A program made the position numbers and the translations under genes. From contig JBEKEI010000073.1 of assembly GCA_050013915.1 (NCBI GenBank), forward strand, positions 1-20,546: DNA of 20,546 nt, written 5' to 3'. The notes beneath the pieces were generated by a model. It was not told the origin of the DNA. It saw only the letters and a list, made by a program, of their open reading frames with translations, and ran no database searches. This DNA comes from Roseiarcus sp050013915 (GTDB lineage: Bacteria; Pseudomonadota; Alphaproteobacteria; Rhizobiales; Beijerinckiaceae). Shown piece after piece: positions 15,740-20,546 of the stretch; the stretch's first letter is position 1, and each line of letters starts with the position of its first letter.

Positions 15740-15759
15740 GCGGAAAGAGAGGTACGTGG

Positions 15760-16557
15760 ATGCCCGAGCGCCTCATCGAACTTCGCGACATCGCCAAATC
15801 CTACGGTCGCGTGTTCGCGGTCGGCGGGGTCAACCTGCATGTCGACCGCGGCGAGGTGGTCGGGCTGATCGGCGACAATGGCGCGGGCAAATCGACCCTC
15901 ATCAAGATGCTCGCCGGCGCCATCGAGCCGACCAGCGGCGAGATCCTGGTGCGCGGCAAGCCCGAGCCGAACTGGAACGCGGCGCGTTCGCGGGCGGCGG
16001 GCATCGAGACCGTGTTCCAGGATCGCGCGCTGTGCGTCCAGCAGACGATCGTGCGCAACATTTTCATGGGGCGCGAGCTGACCGGCTGGCTCGGCCTGCT
16101 CGATCCTGGCCGCGAACGGCGCGAGGCCGAACGGCTGATGCGCGAGATCGGCTTCACCTCGAAAGTGTTCTCGCCCGATTCGATCGTCGGCCAATTGTCG
16201 GGCGGCGAACGCCAGGGCGTCGCGCTGGCGCGCGCGATCTACAACAAGGCGGACCTCATCGTGATGGACGAACCCACGACCGCGCTGTCGCTGACCGAGA
16301 CCGAGAAAGTGTTCCGCTTCGTGCGGACCGTGCGCGCCGGCGGCCGCTCGGTGCTGTTCATCGGTCACAACATCCACCACGTCTTCGACATTGCCGAGCG
16401 ATTCGTGGTGATGGACCGCGGCCGGGTCGCGCTCCAGGCGACCAAGTCGGATGTCGGCTCCGCCGACCGGCTGATCGCGTTCATGGAAAAGCTCGCCCAT
16501 CCCGACGGTCTCGCTTCGTTCGACCCCAACCACGCCGAATCGGGAGCGCCCGCATGA
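15760..16557 (+). CDS. ATP-binding protein of CUT2-type sugar ABC importer (FrcA-like)
   Basis: Single ABC ATPase domain (265 residues) that energises the importer at the inner face of the membrane. Walker A is GDNGAGKST (38-46), the Q-loop Q87, the signature LSGGERQG (146-153), Walker B LIVMDEP (166-172) and the switch histidine H203 in IGHN. Many CUT2 ATPases (RbsA, XylG type) are tandem proteins of about 500 residues; this is the single-domain FrcA form and must work as a homodimer. ATG 15760 follows AAAGAGAGG. The stop overlaps the permease start (ATGA), which couples their translation. Confidence 0.93.
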   Translation: MPERLIELRDIAKSYGRVFAVGGVNLHVDRGEVVGLIGDNGAGKSTLIKMLAGAIEPTSGEILVRGKPEPNWNAARSRAAGIETVFQDRALCVQQTIVRNIFMGRELTGWLGLLDPGRERREAERLMREIGFTSKVFSPDSIVGQLSGGERQGVALARAIYNKADLIVMDEPTTALSLTETEKVFRFVRTVRAGGRSVLFIGHNIHHVFDIAERFVVMDRGRVALQATKSDVGSADRLIAFMEKLAHPDGLASFDPNHAESGAPA

Positions 16558-17570
16558 GCGCCTCGCTCGAGCCGATCGCGCGCGCAGCTCCGCTGGCGCC
16601 GCCGCGCGACGGCGCGCTCCGGCGCTTCTTCAACGCCAATCGCGCGGCCGTGGGCACCTTCGTCGTCTTCGTGGTGATGATCGCGATCTTCATGATCGCC
16701 AGTCCGCGCGTGTTCCTCAACTGGCCGATCTACAATTCGGTGCTGGTCACGCTTCCTGTCGCGCTGTGCCTCGTCGTGCCGCTGGTGTTCGTCGTCACCG
16801 TCGGCGAGATCGACCTGTCGTTCCCGGCGACGATGGGGTTTTCCGCCTGGATTTTCGCGCTCGTCGCCCATGCCGGCTACGATCCGTTCCTCGCCATCCT
16901 CGCCGCCCTGCTGACCGGGATGGCGCTCGGCGTCGGCGTCGGCGCGCTCGTGGTGATCGCCAACCTGTCGAGCCTGATCGCGACGCTCGGCATGAATTTC
17001 ATGCTGCGCGGCTTCATCATGATCGTCACCCAGGGCAAGTCGATCGCGCTCCTCGATCTGCAGGACACGACCGCCGGCGCGCTGCTGTCGGGGCAGGTCG
17101 CGGGCTTTCCGATCCAGATCTTCTGGGCGCTCGGCTTCGTCGCCTTCGCCGCGCTGCTGTTCAACCGGCACCGCTTCGGCGCGCGCGTCCACGCCGTCGG
17201 CGACAATCCCGACAGCGCGGGGCAGATGGGGATCAACGTCGTGACGACGCGGATCGCCACCTATGTGTTCATGGGCCTCGGCGCCGCCCTCGCCGGCGTG
17301 TTCTCGACCATGGTCAATTACACGTGGTGGCCGACGACGGGCGACGGCTATCTCCTGCCGGCGATCGCCTCGGTGTTCGTCGGCGGCACGCCGACCTGGG
17401 GCGGCACGGGGACGATCGTCGGCGGCGCGATCGGGGCGCTGATCGTCTCGTTCATCCAGAGCGGGGTCGTCGCCGCGGGCCTCAGCGGCTTCTACGTCCA
17501 GTTCTTCAACGGCCTCATCATCATCCTGGCGCTGCTCGGGCACAGGTGGAACCAGAAGCGCTATCGATGA
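16554..17570 (+). CDS. Permease of CUT2-type sugar ABC importer
   Basis: Inner-membrane channel subunit of the RbsC/FrcC family (338 residues). About nine to ten hydrophobic helices follow a short cytoplasmic N-terminus. The family segments LVFVVTVGEIDLSFPATMG, ANLSSLIATLGMNFMLRG, AVGDNPDSAGQMGI (ATPase-contact loop) and VFVGGTPTWGGTGTIVGG are all present. The start ATG 16554 overlaps the ATPase stop by four bases. A single permease gene is present, so the channel is expected to be a homodimer, as is usual in CUT2 systems. It is the last gene of the operon; no clear T-run terminator follows. Confidence 0.93.
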   Translation: MSASLEPIARAAPLAPPRDGALRRFFNANRAAVGTFVVFVVMIAIFMIASPRVFLNWPIYNSVLVTLPVALCLVVPLVFVVTVGEIDLSFPATMGFSAWIFALVAHAGYDPFLAILAALLTGMALGVGVGALVVIANLSSLIATLGMNFMLRGFIMIVTQGKSIALLDLQDTTAGALLSGQVAGFPIQIFWALGFVAFAALLFNRHRFGARVHAVGDNPDSAGQMGINVVTTRIATYVFMGLGAALAGVFSTMVNYTWWPTTGDGYLLPAIASVFVGGTPTWGGTGTIVGGAIGALIVSFIQSGVVAAGLSGFYVQFFNGLIIILALLGHRWNQKRYR

Positions 17571-17576
17571 TGCACG

Positions 17577-17616
17577 CGCCCCATCCCGGGCCCCTCCCAG
17601 TAAGAACCCAGGGTGA
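17577..17616. repeat. Degenerate copy of a dispersed palindromic element
   Basis: The stretch CGCCCCATCCCGGGCCCCTC and what follows translate in one frame to PHPGPLPVRTQGE, the signature of common proteobacterial intergenic palindromes (PHPGPLPxGEGE). The right arm no longer pairs well with the left, so it looks decayed. Assignment is by resemblance only. Confidence 0.4.
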
Positions 17617-18077
17617 GCACGCGTCTCGATCGCGCCTGCAATCATGATGATTTGTCCGATGCGCTGGCGGGGAGCGGGCGCGGATCGCCATGGGCCGTGC
17701 CCGCCATTCCTCCGCGTCGCCCGGGTCCGAGAGCCGGCGGAATTTTCGGCGTGGAAACTTTTGGCAATTCTTTTTTAGGGGTTTTGAGCGATTTCAGGGG
17801 TTTGCGGGCAAATTGAAGCCGCGTGGAGGGGCCTGCGCCGTTTCGGCGGTCAAAGGGCCCCGGCGGCGGCGGCGATTTGAACACGGACGAATGGCGCTGC
17901 GAACGAACCAGACTCGCCAACCGCGCGGATCGCCCCGGTGGGCGCTTCTCGACGTCGCATGAGCGGGCGCCGCGGGAGTTGCGCATAAATCGACCCCTTT
18001 CGAATTCCAGTCGCGATTCCCGCCCCGCCGCCGCCGGCGCGCCGCCGCAGTCATCATCTATGACGGCCACACCATAT

Positions 18078-18121
18078 CCAGAAATCTGGAACATGTCCAG
18101 CATAATTTCTATATATCAGAA
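18078..18121. promoter_or_regulatory. Stacked dyads in an AT-rich island
   Basis: Three inverted repeats lie end to end: CCAGA-AA-TCTGG (18078-18089), CTGGA-N5-TCCAG (18086-18100) and TTCT-N7-AGAA around ATATAT (18107-18121). The first two share half-site CTGGA/TCCAG, giving three CCAG/CTGG-type half-sites in 23 bases. They could be a cluster of protein-binding sites, but no gene with a credible start lies directly downstream on either strand. Confidence 0.35.
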
Positions 18122-18287
18122 CGCACCAGGCGAAGGCGCCGGCGTCAGTCGATCCGGCAGGCGGGCCGATCGCCGGGGCGGGTCGGGAGCGGCTGCCTCG
18201 ACGACCGCCGTCCGGCCGGCCGTCGCGCGCGGCGCGTGCCGCCGGCGGTCGCCGACCTCGGCGCGGATGACCCGGCTGGAAGACGGC

Positions 18288-18312
18288 GGAATCGCCAGAT
18301 AACGGCGAATCC
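18288..18312 (-). terminator. Hairpin directly after modC
   Basis: Arms GGAATCGCC (18288-18296) and GGCGAATCC (18304-18312) pair with one mismatch around a 7-base loop, abutting the modC stop codon. There is no T-run on the minus strand. Confidence 0.4.
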
Positions 18313-18981
18313 CTAGCCCTGGGACGAGCCGGCGGCCGAGCGCATCTCGACCACCCTGCCCCGGTCGAGGACGGCGATGTCGCTGGCGAGGCGCTCGACC
18401 TCGCTGACGCGATGGCTGACGAAAATGATCGGGATCGCGAGGGCGTCGCGCATCGTTTCGATGAAGCCGAGCACCTCCATGCGCCTGGCGTCGTCGAGCG
18501 CCGAAAGCGGTTCGTCCATCAGCAGGAGGCGCGGACTGGCGAGCAACGCGCGGCCGATCGCGACGCGCTGCTTCTCGCCGCCCGACAGACCCTCCGGCCT
18601 TCGCCCGAGCAGCGGCGCGAGATCGAGCAGCGCGACGACCGCGTCGAAATCGACGAACCGGACCGCGGCCGGGGCGAAGCGGGCGCCATAACGCAAGTTC
18701 CCGGCGACGCTGAGGTGGGGAAACAGCCGCGGCTCCTGGAAGACGTAACCGATGCGGCGGGCGCGCGCGGGAAGATCGATGCCCGCGGCGGTGTCGAGGA
18801 ACGTCGTTCCATCGATCGCGATGCGGCCGGAGTCGGGACGCATGAGACCGGCGACGATCGACAGCACCGTGGTCTTGCCGGCCCCGGAGACGCCGCAGAT
18901 CGCCAGAACGCGCCCCTGCGCGGCGATGCGGGCGGCGAGGCTGAACCCGCCCAGACGATGCGCGACCTCGATTTCGATCAC
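18313..18981 (-). CDS. modC: Molybdate ABC importer ATP-binding protein, short form
   Basis: ATPase of the molybdate importer (222 residues). Walker A is GVSGAGKTT (30-38), the Q-loop Q82 in VFQEPRLFPHLSV, the signature LSGGEKQRVAIGRAL (132-146), Walker B LLLMDEP (152-158) and switch histidine H190. The sequence PRLFPHLSVAGNLRYG is typical of ModC. Full-length ModC has about 350 residues with a C-terminal TOBE/Mop domain that binds molybdate and inhibits transport. This protein stops after the ATPase domain, so that regulatory domain is absent. The start is GTG 18981 with GGGGGA upstream, overlapping the modB stop as GTGA. The partner permease and the Mo-box upstream support molybdate over other oxyanions. 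Confidence 0.88.
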   Translation of the reverse strand: MIEIEVAHRLGGFSLAARIAAQGRVLAICGVSGAGKTTVLSIVAGLMRPDSGRIAIDGTTFLDTAAGIDLPARARRIGYVFQEPRLFPHLSVAGNLRYGARFAPAAVRFVDFDAVVALLDLAPLLGRRPEGLSGGEKQRVAIGRALLASPRLLLMDEPLSALDDARRMEVLGFIETMRDALAIPIIFVSHRVSEVERLASDIAVLDRGRVVEMRSAAGSSQG

Positions 18982-19700
18982 AATTCCCCCGCCCGCCGCG
19001 AGACGCGCGCGGCCAGCAGTTCGGACGCGATCAGGGCGCCGAACGCGACGATGATCGCGACCAGGGTGAGGCGCGCCGCGCCGGTCTCGGCGCCCGGCTG
19101 CTGGGTGTAGTCGTAGATCGCGGTGGCGATCGTCTGCGTCTCGCCCGGAATATTGGCCACGAAGGTGATCGTCGCGCCGAACTCGCCGATCGCCTTGGCG
19201 AAGCCGAGAATCAGCCCGGCTATCACCCCCGGCAGCGCCAGCGGCAACGTCACCGTCGCGAATACCGCCCATGGCGGCGCGCCGAGCGATTCAGCGGCCT
19301 GTTCGAGCCGGACGTCGACCGCTTCGATCGACAGGCGGATGGCGCGCACCATCAGCGGAAAGCCCATGATCCCGGCGGCGAGCGCCGCGCCGGTCCACCG
19401 GAACGACAGGACGATCCCGCAGCAGGCATGGAGCGCGCGCCCGAATGGGCCGCGCTGCCCGAACGCGATCAGCAGCAGCCAGCCGGTCACCACGGGAGGC
19501 AGCACGAGCGGCAGATGGACGAGCCCGTTGAGCAGCAGCTTGCCGGGGAAGCGTCGGCGCGCGAGCAGCCAGGCGACGGCGACGCCGAACGGCAGGCTCG
19601 CCAGCGCGCCGACGCTCGCCACTTTCAGCGAAAGCCCGATCGCCTCCCAATCCTGCGGCGACAACGCCAGCCACGCTCCAAGCCCCGCCTCCTGCCCCAC
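18978..19700 (-). CDS. modB: Molybdate ABC importer permease
   Basis: Inner-membrane channel of the molybdate importer (240 residues, usual length about 220-240). Typical ModB segments are LSLKVASVGALASLPFGVAVAWLLARRRFPGK, VHLPLVLPPVVTGWLLL, and the EAA loop region EQAAESLGAPPWAVFATVTLPLALPGVIAG, followed by GFAKAIGEFGATITFVANIPGETQT (each read in pieces). The last motif, GEFGAT, is characteristic of ModB/CysT-type permeases. The start GTG 19700 has GAGG eight bases upstream. It is the first gene of a modB-modC unit behind a Mo-box promoter. No modA gene lies upstream, where a cyclase gene sits instead. Confidence 0.92.
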   Translation of the reverse strand: MGQEAGLGAWLALSPQDWEAIGLSLKVASVGALASLPFGVAVAWLLARRRFPGKLLLNGLVHLPLVLPPVVTGWLLLIAFGQRGPFGRALHACCGIVLSFRWTGAALAAGIMGFPLMVRAIRLSIEAVDVRLEQAAESLGAPPWAVFATVTLPLALPGVIAGLILGFAKAIGEFGATITFVANIPGETQTIATAIYDYTQQPGAETGAARLTLVAIIVAFGALIASELLAARVSRRAGEL

Positions 19701-19740
19701 GCCCGACGCCTCGCTCGCGACTGACGCGACCCGTCGCGCC

Positions 19741-19764
19741 GCCTATATCCGCTGCGATATAGCG
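19741..19764 (-). promoter_or_regulatory. ModE-type Mo-box operator
   Basis: Half-sites GCCTATAT (19741-19748) and ATATAGCG (19757-19764) flank an 8-base spacer; the inner 20 bases form a 7-6-7 inverted repeat (CTATATC/GATATAG). The half-site sequence and 8-8-8 layout are those of ModE operators such as the one before Escherichia coli modA. It overlaps the predicted -10 box of modBC, so molybdate-bound ModE should repress. It lies about 40 bases before the modB start. Confidence 0.75.
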
Positions 19765-19785
19765 CGAGCGCCGTCCGACGGGCAA
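19757..19785 (-). promoter_or_regulatory. Candidate promoter of modBC
   Basis: On the minus strand, TTGCCC (19785-19780) and CTATAT (19762-19757) are spaced 17 bases; TATATC one base on is an alternative -10. The overlap with the Mo-box supports the call. Confidence 0.55.
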
Positions 19786-19789
19786 ATCG

Positions 19790-19807
19790 CCGACCCGCCC
19801 GGGTCGG
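19790..19807 (-). terminator. Hairpin after the cyclase-family gene
   Basis: Perfect arms CCGACCCG and CGGGTCGG (19790-19797, 19800-19807) lie nine bases after the cyclase stop and are followed on the minus strand by CGATTTGCCC. A plausible weak terminator separating this gene from modBC. Confidence 0.5.
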
Positions 19808-19816
19808 GGATGGCGA

Positions 19817-20546
19817 TCAATCCTCGATGATCGCCACCGCGCGCGTCCAGCCGGCCGAAGCGCGTTCGATCTTCACCGGGAAGCACGAGATGGTGAAGCC
19901 GGCGGCGGGCAGACGTTCGAGATTGTGCAGCTTTTCGATGTGGCTGTAGCCGATGTGGCGGCCGGCCTTGTGACCCTCCCAGATCAGCGAGAAGTCGCGG
20001 GTCTCGGCGTATTTCCTGGCGGTGTGCACGAACGGCGCGTCCCAGCTCCACCCGTCGGTGCCGGTCAGGCGCACGCCGCGCTCGAGCAGATACATCGTCG
20101 CCTCGTAGCCCATGCCGCACCCAGAGGCGACATAGTCGGGCTCGCCGTATCTGAGGCCGGCGCGGGTGTTGACGACGACGATTTCGAGCGGACGCAACTG
20201 GTGGCCGATGCGCTTCAGCTCGGCCTCGACATCGCCCGCGCCGACCACGTAGCCATCGGGAAAATGGCGGAAGTCGAGCTTGACGCCGGGCTGGAAGCAC
20301 CATTCGAGCGGCACTTCGTCGATGGTCGCGGCGCGCTCGCCGCGATTCATCGTGGGATGGTAGTGCCATGGCGCGTCCAGATGGGTCCCGTTGTGGGTGG
20401 TCAGGCGCACGTTCTCCACCGCCCAGCCCTGGCCTTCGGGCAGGTCCTCGCCCCTCAGGCCGGGAAAGAACTTCAGGATTTCCGGCACGCTCTGGCTGTG
20501 GTCGACATATTCGATCGTCGGCCCGCGCCCCGGCGGATCGGCCGCG
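19817..20546 (-). CDS. Cyclase-family metal hydrolase (kynurenine formamidase-like), 5' end outside window
   Basis: Metal-dependent amidohydrolase-type fold of the cyclase family, which includes KynB-like arylformamidases and isatin hydrolase. The frame stays open to the window edge, reading AADPPGRGPTIEYVDHSQS before VPEILKFFPG, so the true start lies beyond 20546. About 242 residues are visible. The metal-binding motif THNGTHLDAPWHYH (about visible residues 50-63) matches the family HxGTHxDxPxH. Other features are a conserved GxGM-type segment SGCGMGYEATMYLLERGVRLTG and a C-terminal TISCFPVKIERASAGWTRAVAI. The GTG at 20488 is not a likely start. The substrate is unknown; nothing adjacent suggests tryptophan catabolism. 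Confidence 0.88.
   Translation of the reverse strand, partial: AADPPGRGPTIEYVDHSQSVPEILKFFPGLRGEDLPEGQGWAVENVRLTTHNGTHLDAPWHYHPTMNRGERAATIDEVPLEWCFQPGVKLDFRHFPDGYVVGAGDVEAELKRIGHQLRPLEIVVVNTRAGLRYGEPDYVASGCGMGYEATMYLLERGVRLTGTDGWSWDAPFVHTARKYAETRDFSLIWEGHKAGRHIGYSHIEKLHNLERLPAAGFTISCFPVKIERASAGWTRAVAIIED

Larger units (their letters stand above)
17571..18312. other. 742-bp intergenic region without a convincing gene
   Basis: Candidate frames here (a 159-residue one rightward and a 153-residue one leftward) are Arg/Pro/Ser-rich, have no ribosome binding site and match no family I know. The region holds a degenerate palindromic-repeat remnant near 17577-17616, a T-rich tract at 17741-17815, a GC-rich middle, and an AT-rich dyad cluster at 18071-18121. 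Genes converge on it from both sides (sugar operon and modC), so it should carry 3' ends rather than promoters, which makes the AT-rich islands unexpected. Confidence 0.5.

Noticed and set aside
17759..17780. Possible sigma54 (-24/-12) promoter around TTGGCAATTC
   Set aside because: The TGGCA element is present but the matching GC of the -12 element is absent at the required spacing, and no gene follows.
17642..18103. 153-codon leftward frame starting in the dyad cluster
   Set aside because: The start lies beside a promoter-like AT-rich stretch, but there is no ribosome binding site and the sequence is Pro/Arg/Ser-rich with no domain. A decayed gene cannot be excluded.
17823..18302. 159-codon rightward frame in the intergenic region
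   Set aside because: Low-complexity Arg/Ser/Ala composition, no ribosome binding site and no family resemblance.
18126..18312. Missing TOBE domain of ModC encoded just past its stop
   Set aside because: Reading on past the stop in the same frame gives Arg/Pro-rich sequence without Mop-like motifs, so there is no sign of a simple nonsense mutation.
1..20546. CRISPR array, tRNA, rRNA or insertion sequence
   Set aside because: No regularly spaced direct repeats, no cloverleaf-like or rRNA sequence, and no transposase or terminal repeats were seen by eye. A covariance-model scan would settle small RNAs.

Overview
The window is very GC-rich and densely packed. It reads as a chromosomal segment of an alphaproteobacterium, most likely Hyphomicrobiales (Rhizobiales). 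The grounds are the slt-dapA-smpB neighbourhood, the BTLCP-type cysteine peptidase, the FrcA-like sugar ABC importer and the GTG/ATG starts with purine-rich ribosome binding sites. The taxonomic call is inference; no rRNA or other marker gene is present. I see no transposase, integrase, phage gene, CRISPR array or tRNA.

Layout. 186-2264 (minus): periplasmic soluble lytic transglycosylase, divergent from dapA (2449-3342) and smpB (3364-3840), which are housekeeping genes for lysine/cell-wall precursor synthesis and ribosome rescue. 4017-7006: hflK-hflC-TerC, a tight membrane-protein operon. 7082-8008 (minus): polyphosphate kinase 2. 8106-8729 (minus): exported BTLCP peptidase. 9010-9180: cobalamin riboswitch ahead of a NiCoT-family Ni/Co permease (9317-10387). 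10496-10981: small cupin, convergent with a DoxX-like membrane protein (10997-11398) that overlaps the 3' end of a LacI-family regulator (11395-12486).

12548-17570 is a sugar-uptake and modification unit. A consensus-like promoter with a perfect LacI-type operator at its start site is followed by a Gfo/Idh/MocA dehydrogenase, a TIM-barrel isomerase/epimerase, and the binding protein, ATPase and permease of a CUT2-type importer. The divergent LacI protein is the obvious repressor. 17571-18312 is about 740 bp without a convincing gene and holds two AT-rich islands, one with stacked dyads. 18313-19700 (minus): modC and modB of a molybdate importer behind a promoter that overlaps a ModE-like Mo-box; modA is not adjacent. 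19817-20546 (minus): cyclase-family metal hydrolase cut by the window end.

Regulation is the best-resolved part. Three metabolite-sensing switches can be read directly: a B12 riboswitch on cobalt uptake, a Mo-box on molybdate uptake and a LacI operator on the sugar operon. The least ordinary features are the hflKC-TerC gene union, the kinase-free sugar cassette, the modBC pair lacking modA and the regulatory domain of ModC, and the unexplained dyad cluster at 18078-18121. I found no clear candidate for a wholly new system.
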